From Pseudomonadota bacterium (lineage in GTDB: Bacteria > Pseudomonadota > Gammaproteobacteria > Burkholderiales > SHXO01): a stretch of 25,967 bases of DNA. This document shows positions 1-7,275 of this stretch, piece after piece. Each line of letters starts with the position of its first letter. Positions within the stretch are counted from its first letter, which is position 1. Location: assembly GCA_023430065.1 (NCBI GenBank), contig JAEZCG010000162.1, positions 1 to 25,967 of the forward strand, written 5' to 3'. The notes under the pieces were generated by a model. The model saw only the letters and a program-made list of their open reading frames with translations, made no database searches and was not told where the DNA came from. Position numbers and translations under genes: made by a program.

Positions 1-1630
1 GCGCCGTGTCGTCGCTCGCCGCGACGTCGCGAGCGGTGGCCAGCCGCAGGTTCGCCGGCCGGTTGCGGATGCGCACCCGCGACATGCTCTGCAGCACCTG
101 CTCACGGTACTGCTCCGGAACATCGACGAAGGTGAAGGCGTCGTAGATGTCGATCGAGCCGATCTCGCGGCCCGGCACGCCGGCCTCGTTGCAGATCGCG
201 CCGACGATGTCGGCGGGACGCACCCCGTCCTGACGCCCGGCGGCGATGAAGAGACGAACCGTTCCCGGCTCACCCGGTGCGATCTCCTGCGCAGGCGGCT
301 CGAGCGCAACCTCGAGCGGCTTCTCGCCCGCAGCCAGGCGCGCCGCCGCCGCTGCGAGCTCCGCGATGTCCCGTCCGCTCTCCTCGACCAGTTCCTCGAC
401 TAGCGTCAGATAGACGTCGAGTCCGTCCTCCTCGACCGCCTCGAGCAGGCGCCGCTTGAACAGCGCCATGCGCCGCGCCGCCACGTCCGCCTGCGTCGGA
501 ATCTTCCTGGGCTTCATGCGCTGGCCGCTGTAGCGCTCGATCTCGCGCAGCATGCGCCCCTCGCGCGGCGTGACGAACAGGATCGCCGTCCCCGTCCGCC
601 CCGCGCGTCCGGTGCGACCGATGCGGTGCACGTACGATTCGGGATCGTTGGGGATGTCGAAGTTGATCACACGGCCGACCTGTTCGACGTCGAGTCCGCG
701 CGCGGCGACGTCGGTTGCCACCACGATCTCGACCTGCCCGGCGCGCATGCGCCGCACGACCGCCTCGCGCTGCTGCTGGTTCATGTCACCGTGCATCGCC
801 TCGGCGGCATAGCCGCGTGCCTGCAGCTTTCCGGCGATGTCGGCTGCGCCGACCTTGGTGCGCGCAAACACCAGGATCACCTCGCCACTGCCTGCGTCCA
901 CCTCGAGCAGATGGGTGAGCGCATCGAGCTTCTGGGAGGGCGGCACCTGGACGTAGAACTGCTCGATGGAGGGCACGGTCAGCGTCTTGTGCCGTACCTC
1001 CACGTTGGCCGGATCGCGCAGGTGGTTGTGCGCGATGCGTCGCACCTCCCGCGGCATGGTGGCCGAGAACAGCGCGAGCTGTCGCTGGGCCGGCGTCTGC
1101 TCGAGGATCCACTCCACGTCCTCGATGAAGCCCATGCGCAGCATCTCGTCGGCTTCATCGAGCACCACGCTGCGCAGACCCGACGCATCGAGCGTGCCGC
1201 GACGCAGGTGATCCATCACCCGCCCGGGTGTGCCCACCACCACTTGGATCCCGGCGCGCAGACGCGCCACCTGCTTCTGGATGGAGTCGCCGCCATAGAC
1301 GGGCAGCACACGTACCCGGCCGAGGTGCCTGGCGTACGCGTGCACCGCCTCCGCCACCTGGATCGCCAACTCTCGCGTGGGCGTGAGCACCAGCGCCTGC
1401 GGCGTGGAGATGGCCGGGTCGAGGCGCTGCAGCAGCGGCAAGGCGAAGGCAGCGGTCTTGCCGGTGCCGGTCTGCGCCTGCCCGATCAGGTCGCGGCCGG
1501 CGAGCAGTGCGGGAATGCTGGCCGCCTGGATCGGGGTCGGGGTCTCGTATCCGAGTTCGGACAACGCGCGCGCGAGCGGATCGCTCAGGCCGAGCGCGGC
1601 GAACCCGGAGGGCGTATCGGAGGTGTGCAT
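1..1630 (-). CDS. deaD: DEAD-box ATP-dependent RNA helicase, DeaD/CsdA type (partial, 3' end cut by window edge)
   Basis: ATP-dependent RNA helicase acting on structured RNA, probably in ribosome assembly or mRNA turnover in the cytoplasm. About 543 residues are visible from an ATG at 1630 and the frame is open to base 1. Motifs in order: Q motif PTPIQ (31-35), Walker A AQTGTGKT (52-59), PTRELAIQ (84-91), TPGR (134-137), DEAD (158-161), SAT (189-191), DVAARGLD and HRIGRTGR (about 325). After the two RecA lobes comes a linker, then a region (about 453-530) with RLFIAAGRQDGV and DIVGAICNEAG, which matches the DbpA/DeaD RNA-binding domain. The presence of both the linker and this domain favours DeaD over RhlE. 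The upstream ATG at 1666 is in another frame, so 1630 is the likely start; no clear Shine-Dalgarno sequence is seen. The gene is divergent from the enoyl-CoA hydratase family gene. Confidence 0.93.
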   Translation of the reverse strand, partial: MHTSDTPSGFAALGLSDPLARALSELGYETPTPIQAASIPALLAGRDLIGQAQTGTGKTAAFALPLLQRLDPAISTPQALVLTPTRELAIQVAEAVHAYARHLGRVRVLPVYGGDSIQKQVARLRAGIQVVVGTPGRVMDHLRRGTLDASGLRSVVLDEADEMLRMGFIEDVEWILEQTPAQRQLALFSATMPREVRRIAHNHLRDPANVEVRHKTLTVPSIEQFYVQVPPSQKLDALTHLLEVDAGSGEVILVFARTKVGAADIAGKLQARGYAAEAMHGDMNQQQREAVVRRMRAGQVEIVVATDVAARGLDVEQVGRVINFDIPNDPESYVHRIGRTGRAGRTGTAILFVTPREGRMLREIERYSGQRMKPRKIPTQADVAARRMALFKRRLLEAVEEDGLDVYLTLVEELVEESGRDIAELAAAAARLAAGEKPLEVALEPPAQEIAPGEPGTVRLFIAAGRQDGVRPADIVGAICNEAGVPGREIGSIDIYDAFTFVDVPEQYREQVLQSMSRVRIRNRPANLRLATARDVAASDDTA

Positions 1631-1651
1631 CGAAGGGGCAGCGAAAACGGA

Positions 1652-1657
1652 ATTGTA
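1652..1657 (-). promoter_or_regulatory. Candidate -10 box for deaD
   Basis: On the minus strand the hexamer reads TACAAT, one mismatch from the sigma70 consensus TATAAT. It lies about 22 bases before the ATG at 1630, giving a short leader. No good -35 box is visible 16-18 bases upstream, so this is a weak call. Confidence 0.35.
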
Positions 1658-1697
1658 ACGGCATCCGTCCGAGCCGCCGCGGCGCCATGGGAAGCAA

Positions 1698-1709
1698 TGC
1701 GATAATCGC
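1698..1709 (+). promoter_or_regulatory. Candidate extended -10 and small palindrome before the ECH-family gene
   Basis: TGCGATAAT has the TG-N-TATAAT form of an extended -10, with the hexamer at 1701-1706, about 32 bases before the ATG at 1739. It is embedded in a perfect 11-base inverted repeat, GCGAT-A-ATCGC (1699-1709), in the gap between two divergent genes. No convincing -35 is seen. The palindrome could be an operator or chance. Confidence 0.35.
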
Positions 1710-1738
1710 CTCGCCCTTCGCGATTGTTTCCCAGTCCC

Positions 1739-2860
1739 ATGACCATTCCGCTGCCCGTCCTCGTCTCCGACCGACAGATCGTCGCCGATATCCGAAACGG
1801 CATCGGCCTCGTCACGCTCAACCGCGCAGCCGCGCTGAACGCGCTGTCGCTGCCGATGCTGCGCGATCTCACCATCCTCCTGCGCACCTGGCGCGACGAG
1901 CCCAAGATCAAGGGCGTGCTCGTGCGCGGCGCCTTGCAGGAAGGCAAGGGCGTGGCGTTCTGCGCCGGTGGCGACATTCGCTTCTTCCACCAGGCGGCGC
2001 TCGCCGGCGACCCGCGGCTGGAAGACTTCTTCACCGAGGAGTATTGCCTCAATCACCTGATACACGCCTATCCCAAGCCCTATGTGGCGTGGATGGACGG
2101 TGTGGTGATGGGCGGTGGCATGGGCATCAGCCAGGGTGCTGCGGTGCGCCTCGTCACCGAGCGCACGAAGATGGCGATGCCCGAGACCAACATCGGGCTG
2201 TTCCCGGACGTCGGCGGAGGATGGTTCCTGTCGCGCTGCCCCGGGCATGCCGGGGAGTATCTGGCACTATGCGGTCAGGTGCTCAGCGCAGGCGATGCGA
2301 TCGCCTTCGGCCTCGCGGACGGCTACCTGCCCGCCTCTGCGCTTGCCGACCTGCTTGCTGCAGTCGATGCGGCGACCGTCGCGACCGAAGCGGACTGGCT
2401 GCGCGTGGTGCGCGGGCAGGCACAAGCCGGTCCTGCCCCGCAGATCTGGCAGCGAATGCCGGACATCGACCGCCACTTCAGCGAGGCGAGCGTCGCCGAC
2501 ATCATGGCCTCGCTGCAAGCCGATCGCAGCGAGTGGGCGCAGTCCGCCCTGACCGCGATGCGCAAGCGCTCGCCGCTGATGATGAGCGTCACCCTGGAGC
2601 AGATCCGGCGCGGGCGCAGCATGAGCCTGGCGCAGAACCTGCGCATGGAGCGCGACCTGGTGCGCAACTGCTTCCACCTGCGCCCGACTGCCGAGAGCGA
2701 GACGGTGGAAGGAATCCGCGCCCTGGCGGTGGACAAGGATCATGCGCCGCGCTGGAACCCTGCGTCGGTGGATGAGGTGACACAGGACATGGTGAACGAG
2801 TTCTTCGTCAGCCCCTGGCCGGCGCACGCACATCCGCTGCGACATCTGGACGCCTGCTGA
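1739..2860 (+). CDS. Enoyl-CoA hydratase/isomerase family protein, 3-hydroxyisobutyryl-CoA hydrolase-like
   Basis: Crotonase-fold protein of 373 residues from the ATG at 1739; a TTG at 1724 would add five. The length and layout fit the 3-hydroxyisobutyryl-CoA hydrolase branch, which hydrolyses 3-hydroxyisobutyryl-CoA in valine breakdown, rather than the roughly 260-residue hydratases. Visible features: the N-terminal ITLNR-like strand (GLVTLNRAAALNAL), the oxyanion-hole loop FCAGGDIRFF, the second oxyanion segment GVVMGGGMG, and PETNIGLFPDVGGG. The last carries E149 and D157, the positions of the acid residues used by the hydrolases. The C-terminal helical part includes SPLMMSVTLEQIRRG, typical of this branch. 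It is monocistronic, and no other valine-pathway gene is adjacent. The alternative is a broad-specificity crotonase of unknown substrate. Confidence 0.87.
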   Translation: MTIPLPVLVSDRQIVADIRNGIGLVTLNRAAALNALSLPMLRDLTILLRTWRDEPKIKGVLVRGALQEGKGVAFCAGGDIRFFHQAALAGDPRLEDFFTEEYCLNHLIHAYPKPYVAWMDGVVMGGGMGISQGAAVRLVTERTKMAMPETNIGLFPDVGGGWFLSRCPGHAGEYLALCGQVLSAGDAIAFGLADGYLPASALADLLAAVDAATVATEADWLRVVRGQAQAGPAPQIWQRMPDIDRHFSEASVADIMASLQADRSEWAQSALTAMRKRSPLMMSVTLEQIRRGRSMSLAQNLRMERDLVRNCFHLRPTAESETVEGIRALAVDKDHAPRWNPASVDEVTQDMVNEFFVSPWPAHAHPLRHLDAC

Positions 2861-2898
2861 GCGCCGTGCGGTTCTGCGGGCGCCGCGCCTCCAACCGC

Positions 2899-3558
2899 TC
2901 AGCGCCGGGCGTGGAGCAGACCGCGCAGTCGATTCAGGCGAGAATCGGCGATGCCATGCCGCGCCAGCGCCTCTGCCGTGCTGAGCAGATAGTCGGCGCA
3001 GGAGCCGTACTGACCTTGTGCCGTCGAGACCACGCGCACGATCTCGTCGTCGGTGAGCCGGCCGGCGTAGCCCGGCTTGCTGCGATCGACCACGAACGCG
3101 ATCGCCCGGACGGGTCCCGCGTCCGTGTTCGCATGCACCCAGCGCGGGAGGTAGGTACCCATCAGCATCTCCCGCCGCCATAGCAGCGCGAGTTCCCGTG
3201 CGACGAGGACCTCGTCGATGCGATAGGCGACCCCACCGCAGACACCGCCGCGATCGAGACCCAGCACCAGTCCCGGCCGATCAGGCGTGCCGCGATTGAC
3301 CTTCGACCACAGGTAGAAGCCGCGATGGTAACCGCGCACGTGCGCCACGCGCTGCTCTGCGAACTGCAGCATCGGGCTCCAGATCAGCGAGCCGTAACCG
3401 AACACCCAGACCGGGGCGCTGGGCGAGCGCTGCGTCAACATCGCGGTGAGCGACGCCTCCACGGCCTCGTCGGGCAGCAGCAGGTGTCCGTTCCCATCGG
3501 CGCGCACGCGCGCGCGCACCCCGTCGCGCAACAGCGTCTCGCGGTCGACGCCACTCAT
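2899..3558 (-). CDS. ChaC-type gamma-glutamylcyclotransferase
   Basis: Predicted to cleave the gamma-glutamyl bond of glutathione, releasing 5-oxoproline and Cys-Gly, as the ChaC family does. 219 residues from an ATG at 3558, which starts 13 bases after the stop of the GFA-family gene. The glycine-rich substrate loop VFGYGSLIW is at 52-60, and GGVAYRID follows near 108-115. E130, in RREMLMGTY, is the likely catalytic glutamate. The end DEIVRVVSTAQGQYGSCADYLLSTAEAL matches the conserved C-terminal helices of the family. Longer reading upstream in the same frame overlaps the GFA gene and is not supported. It is the last gene of a minus-strand run and is convergent with the ECH-family gene. Confidence 0.9.
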   Translation of the reverse strand: MSGVDRETLLRDGVRARVRADGNGHLLLPDEAVEASLTAMLTQRSPSAPVWVFGYGSLIWSPMLQFAEQRVAHVRGYHRGFYLWSKVNRGTPDRPGLVLGLDRGGVCGGVAYRIDEVLVARELALLWRREMLMGTYLPRWVHANTDAGPVRAIAFVVDRSKPGYAGRLTDDEIVRVVSTAQGQYGSCADYLLSTAEALARHGIADSRLNRLRGLLHARR

Positions 3559-3571
3559 CCGAGCGGACGTC

Positions 3572-4006
3572 CTACTCCGGTAGCGTGACGCCGGAGCCGC
3601 CGAGTTCGGAGGGGATATCCTTGAACTTCGGCAGGCCGTCCTTGATGCGCAGCTTCGTCTCTTCGTAGAACACGTGCAGATGCGGCTCGAACTTGTGGCC
3701 GGGAATGAGCACGGCATACACGTCGACCAGACCGAAGCCGGGATGATCCGTGAACAGATGCCCGCCGCACTTCTGGCACCACTTGCGGTAGCTGCGGTCC
3801 GTCTTGTTGTAGGTGCCGATGTGCTCGCCGCCCGAGGTGACGCTCACCGCATCGGGCTTCCACAAGCTGAAAGCGTTCACCGGACCCGCCGACCAATGCC
3901 GGCAGGAATCGCAGTGGCAGTAGCCCTCCGCCGCCGGGGCGCCGGTGACGGTGAACTGCACCGCGCCGCAGAAGCAGCTGCCGTCGTGGGATTTCTCGTC
4001 TGTCAT
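3572..4006 (-). CDS. GFA family (glutathione-dependent formaldehyde-activating-like, CENP-V fold) zinc protein
   Basis: Small zinc-binding protein of 144 residues in the GFA/CENP-V/DUF636 family. Some members were proposed to bind glutathione-formaldehyde adducts, but most are uncharacterised. Cysteines follow the family pattern: CFC at 11-13, CHCDSC at 30-35 and CQKC at 77-80, followed by GGHLF. The start at 4006 is supported by AGGAG nine bases upstream. It lies 35 bases after the tartrate dehydrogenase-like gene and 13 bases before chaC, so the three are probably co-transcribed. Two glutathione-linked families side by side suggest a thiol-related role, but the specific reaction cannot be read from the sequence. 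Confidence 0.87.
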   Translation of the reverse strand: MTDEKSHDGSCFCGAVQFTVTGAPAAEGYCHCDSCRHWSAGPVNAFSLWKPDAVSVTSGGEHIGTYNKTDRSYRKWCQKCGGHLFTDHPGFGLVDVYAVLIPGHKFEPHLHVFYEETKLRIKDGLPKFKDIPSELGGSGVTLPE

Positions 4007-4041
4007 GTCGCCTTGCTCCTCACGTGATCGATTGAAACGTC

Positions 4042-5100
4042 CTACAGCGCGGATGCGATCGCCCTGCCCATGTCTTCGGTGCTTGCCTTGCCGCCGACGT
4101 CGGGCGTGCGCGGGCCATCCACCAGGCAGGTCTCGATCGCGCGCACGATCGCATCGCCCGCCTGCGCGTGGCCGAGGTGGTCGAGCATCATCGCTCCCGA
4201 CCAGATCTGGCCCACCGGATTGGCGATCTGCCGGCCGTAGATGTCCGGCGCACTGCCGTGCACCGGCTCGAACAGCGACGGATACTCGCGTTCCGGGTTG
4301 ATGTTCGCCGACGGCGCCACGCCGATCGTGCCCGCCGTCGCCGGACCGATGTCGGAGAGAATGTCGCCGAACAGGTTGGAGGCGACGATGACGTCGAAGC
4401 GCTGCGGATTGAGCACCATCTGGATGGTGAGTCCGTCGATGTGGTACTGGCTGGTCTTCACCTGAGGATAGTGCTTCGCCATCGCCGCGAAGCGTTCGTC
4501 CCAGTACGGCATGGTGATGGCGATGCCGTTCGACTTGGTGGCCGAGGTCACTTCCTTTCGCGGGCGCTTCATCGCCAGGTCGAAGGCGTACTTCATGATG
4601 CGGTCCACGCCCTTGCGCGTGAACGTGGACTGCTGCATCACCATCTCGCGATCGGTGCCTTCGAACATGCGCCCGCCCACCGCGGAGTACTCGCCTTCGG
4701 TGTTCTCGCGCACCACGTAGTAGTCGATGTCGCCGACCTTGCGATTGGCGAGCGGACAGGCAATGCCGGGCATCAGGCGTACGGGACGCAGATTGACGTA
4801 CTGGTCGAAGCCCTTGCGGAACTTCATCAGCGAATCCCACAGCGATACGTGATCCGGCACGCGCGCGGGCCAGCCGGTGGCGCCGAAATAGATGCAATCG
4901 TGCCCACCGATCCTGTCGCGCCAATCCGGGGGCATCCACCAGCCGTGGCGGTCGTAGTTGTCGCAGCTCCAGTCGAAGTGGTCGAAGTGCAGATCGATGC
5001 CGAACTTGCGCGCCGCGGCATCGAGCACGCGCACGCCCTCGGGCATCACTTCCTTGCCGATGCCATCACCGGCGATGACTGCGATCCTGTATTTGCTCAT
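4042..5100 (-). CDS. ttuC: Tartrate dehydrogenase / D-malate dehydrogenase (decarboxylating)
   Basis: NAD-dependent beta-decarboxylating dehydrogenase of 352 residues, related to isopropylmalate and isocitrate dehydrogenases. The sequence follows E. coli DmlA closely: IAGDGIGKEV near the N-terminus, YFGATGWPARVPDH, KFRKGFDQYVNLRPVRL, YYVVRENTEGEYS, ATKSNGIAITMPYWDER, SNLFGDILSDIGPA with metal-binding aspartates, and LFEPVHGSAPDIYG for the cofactor. It probably oxidises D-malate to pyruvate and CO2, and/or acts on tartrate; family members have overlapping substrates. The ATG at 5100 gives a standard family N-terminus. It lies upstream of the GFA and chaC genes and downstream of the hairpin that ends the Ldh_2 transcript. 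TtuC and DmlA cannot be separated from the sequence alone. Confidence 0.9.
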   Translation of the reverse strand: MSKYRIAVIAGDGIGKEVMPEGVRVLDAAARKFGIDLHFDHFDWSCDNYDRHGWWMPPDWRDRIGGHDCIYFGATGWPARVPDHVSLWDSLMKFRKGFDQYVNLRPVRLMPGIACPLANRKVGDIDYYVVRENTEGEYSAVGGRMFEGTDREMVMQQSTFTRKGVDRIMKYAFDLAMKRPRKEVTSATKSNGIAITMPYWDERFAAMAKHYPQVKTSQYHIDGLTIQMVLNPQRFDVIVASNLFGDILSDIGPATAGTIGVAPSANINPEREYPSLFEPVHGSAPDIYGRQIANPVGQIWSGAMMLDHLGHAQAGDAIVRAIETCLVDGPRTPDVGGKASTEDMGRAIASAL

Positions 5101-5111
5101 CGTTTCTACTC

Positions 5112-5195
5112 GAAAAAAAACGCCAACCGCAAAGAGCGCAAAGGGCGCAAAGAAAAGAAATTATGTCCTTTGCGGACTTTGCGTTCTTTGCGTTG
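5112..5195 (-). terminator. CGCAAAG-unit hairpin followed by a T tract: intrinsic terminator-like
   Basis: Read on the minus strand after the Ldh_2 stop, a long inverted repeat (arms 5125-5154 and 5168-5195, A/T-rich loop between) is followed four bases later by eight T residues (plus-strand A run, 5113-5120). That is the form of a rho-independent terminator and suits the end of the 5222-6310 gene. The tartrate dehydrogenase-like gene, which starts at 5100, would then need its own promoter or read-through. Confidence 0.6.
5125..5195. repeat. Inverted repeat whose arms are each three 9-bp tandem units
   Basis: Left arm: CGCAAAGAG (5128-5136), CGCAAAGGG (5137-5145), CGCAAAGAA (5146-5154). Right arm, on the other strand: CTTTGCG at 5168-5174, 5177-5183 and 5186-5192, also at 9-bp spacing. 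Each arm is flanked by CAAC/CAA, so CAA(C)CGCAAAGA pairs at the base of the stem. The loop is A/T-rich, unlike its surroundings. The 9-bp phase and symmetry suggest a dispersed repeat element rather than a unique gene terminator, though only one copy is in this window. Confidence 0.8.
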
Positions 5196-5221
5196 AGAGT
5201 TTCTGGTTGTCGATCTTGGCT

Positions 5222-6310
5222 CTACCGATGCGGGGGTACCCGATCCATGTTCACCCCCACGCTGCGGGCGGTCTGCAGCAGCAACTCCCAGGTTTCGCGC
5301 GGCACGGGCACGCCCTCGGCGCGGCGCCTGGCGCGCGTGCGCGCCTCGGGTTCGCCCGGGAGAAGGGTCTCCGTGGCGGGGGGCGCCGCTGTCGCGCCCT
5401 TCACGTACTCCAGGTAGCGCGAGACCTCGGGCGGGAACATGCCTTCGGGATCGAGCGCCGTCGGGTCGATGTACAGGGACAGCATGCCGTTGGCGAACGG
5501 CCGGCCCGGCGTGGCGCAGGCGTTGCCGGTGAGCGCGCCGCCCAGCAGCTCACACATGAGTGCGAGGCCCGAGCCCTTGTGGTCGCCGAAGGTGCGCAGC
5601 GCGCCCTTCCCGACCTTGATGTCGCGCTTGCCGGTGGCGCGGTAGTCGCCGTAGAGCAGGCTGGCGTCGTCGCTCCGCACGCCGTCGGGACCGATGAGCG
5701 CATCCTTGGGAATCGGCTTTCCGCCCTGGCTCGCCACCAGCACCTTGCCCTCGGCGACCAGCGAGGTGGCGAAGTCGAGGATCACCGGTTCGCCTCCGGC
5801 CACTGGCACGCCGACGCAGTAGGGCGCGGTGGAGAAGCGCCGCTCGACGCTGCCGAACGGCGCCACCAGCACACTGCCGGCGGCGTTGACGAAGTGCACC
5901 GATACGAGGCCGTCGAGCGCCGCCATCTCCGCCCAGTCCGCGATGCGGCCGACGTGGCCGGCGTTGCGCAAGGCAACGGCCGCGAGCCCCATCGCCTTGC
6001 ATTTCTCGATGCCGATCTGCACGGCGCGCGGCGCTACCGTCTGGCCGAAGCCGAACTGGCCGTCGACCACCGCCAGCACCGGCGTGTCGACCACCACCTT
6101 CGCTTCGCGCCCGCCGTGGATGAGCCCGTCGTTCTTCATCTGGATGTAGCGCTGCACGCGCACCACCCCGTGGCTGTCGTGCCCGGCGAGGTTGGCTCTG
6201 ACCAGATAGAGCGCGATGCGCTCGGCCTCATCGGGGGGACAGTTCGCGGCGGCGAAGATATCGCGCACCAGCATCTGCAGTTGCGCAGCGGGAATGAGCA
6301 GGGCGTCCAT
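5222..6310 (-). CDS. Ldh_2 family malate/L-lactate (2-oxoacid) dehydrogenase
   Basis: NAD(P)H-dependent oxidoreductase of 362 residues in the malate/L-lactate/ureidoglycolate dehydrogenase family, a fold distinct from classical lactate dehydrogenases. GHDSHGVVR (43-51) contains the conserved histidine region; GHVGRIADW, NAAGSVLVAPFG and the C-terminal FGDHKGSGLALMCELLGG are family signatures. Members reduce or oxidise 2-keto/2-hydroxy acids such as malate, lactate, 2,3-diketogulonate or cyclic imino acids, so the substrate is open. The ATG at 6310 fits the usual N-terminus; the Shine-Dalgarno signal is weak. It is divergent from the HpaI aldolase gene with a 137-bp shared gap, suggesting joint control, and is followed by the terminator-like hairpin. 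Confidence 0.9.
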   Translation of the reverse strand: MDALLIPAAQLQMLVRDIFAAANCPPDEAERIALYLVRANLAGHDSHGVVRVQRYIQMKNDGLIHGGREAKVVVDTPVLAVVDGQFGFGQTVAPRAVQIGIEKCKAMGLAAVALRNAGHVGRIADWAEMAALDGLVSVHFVNAAGSVLVAPFGSVERRFSTAPYCVGVPVAGGEPVILDFATSLVAEGKVLVASQGGKPIPKDALIGPDGVRSDDASLLYGDYRATGKRDIKVGKGALRTFGDHKGSGLALMCELLGGALTGNACATPGRPFANGMLSLYIDPTALDPEGMFPPEVSRYLEYVKGATAAPPATETLLPGEPEARTRARRRAEGVPVPRETWELLLQTARSVGVNMDRVPPHR

Positions 6311-6339
6311 GCCTGGAGGTCGCGGGATGACAGTCGCCG

Positions 6340-6345
6340 ATTCTA
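6340..6345 (-). promoter_or_regulatory. Candidate -10 box for the Ldh_2 gene
   Basis: The minus strand reads TAGAAT about 30 bases before the ATG at 6310. The -35 region is poor. The position is plausible for a sigma70 promoter in the divergent gap. Confidence 0.35.
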
Positions 6346-6386
6346 GACGATCCGAACCGCGCCGTTTCGAAATTGAGGCTTTGGCT

Positions 6387-6392
6387 TATCAT
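6387..6392 (+). promoter_or_regulatory. Candidate -10 box for the HpaI aldolase gene
   Basis: TATCAT lies about 55 bases before the ATG at 6448, back to back with the minus-strand TAGAAT. The 8-base palindrome TTTCGAAA (6365-6372) falls between the two and could be a shared operator core; this is inference. Confidence 0.35.
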
Positions 6393-6447
6393 GCACTTGG
6401 CCGCGCCTCGTGCCGCGCGGGACAACGAACAGGGGAGCCGCAGGGAG

Positions 6448-7239
6448 ATGAGAGAGAACACGGTCAGGACCATCTGGAAGAACGGCGGGGCCGTCATCAA
6501 TGGCTGGCTGGGCATCCCCAGTTCCGTGGCCGCGGAGAACATGGCGCAGGCGCAATGGGACAGTCTGACCGTGGATCTGCAGCACGGACTGGTGGACTAT
6601 CAGGCGGCGGTGTCGATGATGCAGGCGATCGCGACCACGCCCACCATCCCACTGGCGCGCGTGCCGTGGATGGAGCCGGGCATCATCATGAAACTGCTCG
6701 ACGCAGGCGCCTACGGCATCATTTGCCCGATGATCAACTCGCGTGCCGAATGCGAGGCCTTCGTCGGCGCCTGCCGCTACGCACCGGCCGGGTATCGCAG
6801 CTTCGGTCCGGTGCGCGCCGGCTGGTACGCCGGAGCGGACTACTTCAAGCACGCGAACGACACCGTGCTGGCGATCGCCATGATCGAGACGAAGCAGGCG
6901 GTGGAGCGCATCGACGAGATCCTCACCGTTCCCGGACTCGACGGCCTGTACGTGGGTCCCAACGACCTGGCGATCACGCTGGGCAGCGCGCCCTCCGGCA
7001 CGCCGACCGACAAGACGGTGCTCGACGCCATCGCCACGATCGCAGAGGCCGGCAAGCGTCACGGTATCCCGGCGGGCATCCACTGCGGCTCGACGCAGAT
7101 GGCGCACGAGATGATCGCCATCGGTTACCAGTTCGTCACGCTGCTCGCGGACAATGCCTTCCTGGCCGCTGCCGCGAAGAACGCCGTGAGCGAGATGCGC
7201 ACCGGCAAGGCGGGGCCAAAGGCGTCGGGAAGCTACTAG
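6448..7239 (+). CDS. HpcH/HpaI family aldolase
   Basis: Class II (metal-dependent) aldolase of 263 residues, a usual family length. Members cleave 2-keto-4-hydroxy acids to pyruvate plus an aldehyde, for example 4-hydroxy-2-oxoheptanedioate or 2-keto-3-deoxy sugar acids. The active-site set is visible: VDLQHG with H46, the arginine in LARVPW, the metal ligand E147 in AMIETKQA, and D173 in YVGPNDLA. These fall two positions from the E149/D175 of E. coli HpaI. The ATG at 6448 has AGGGGAG ten bases upstream; reading from further upstream would add a non-conserved basic leader. It is divergent from the Ldh_2 gene and convergent with the P450 gene. The family is clear, the substrate is not. Confidence 0.9.
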   Translation: MRENTVRTIWKNGGAVINGWLGIPSSVAAENMAQAQWDSLTVDLQHGLVDYQAAVSMMQAIATTPTIPLARVPWMEPGIIMKLLDAGAYGIICPMINSRAECEAFVGACRYAPAGYRSFGPVRAGWYAGADYFKHANDTVLAIAMIETKQAVERIDEILTVPGLDGLYVGPNDLAITLGSAPSGTPTDKTVLDAIATIAEAGKRHGIPAGIHCGSTQMAHEMIAIGYQFVTLLADNAFLAAAAKNAVSEMRTGKAGPKASGSY

Positions 7240-7275
7240 ACCACTGCACCTGAACCTGCCGGCGCGTTCGGTGGC

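Noticed and set aside
626..1705. A 359-codon plus-strand frame opposite deaD
   Set aside because: The minus strand carries all DEAD-box motifs in order; the plus frame has none and is His/Arg-rich.
5125..5195. CRISPR array
   Set aside because: The 9-bp units are contiguous with no spacers and are arranged as an inverted repeat.
4958..6346. A long plus-strand frame over the Ldh_2 gene, including the CGCAAAG repeat
   Set aside because: The repeat read as codons gives the K/R/E-rich tail typical of spurious translation, and the rest is antisense to a recognisable enzyme.
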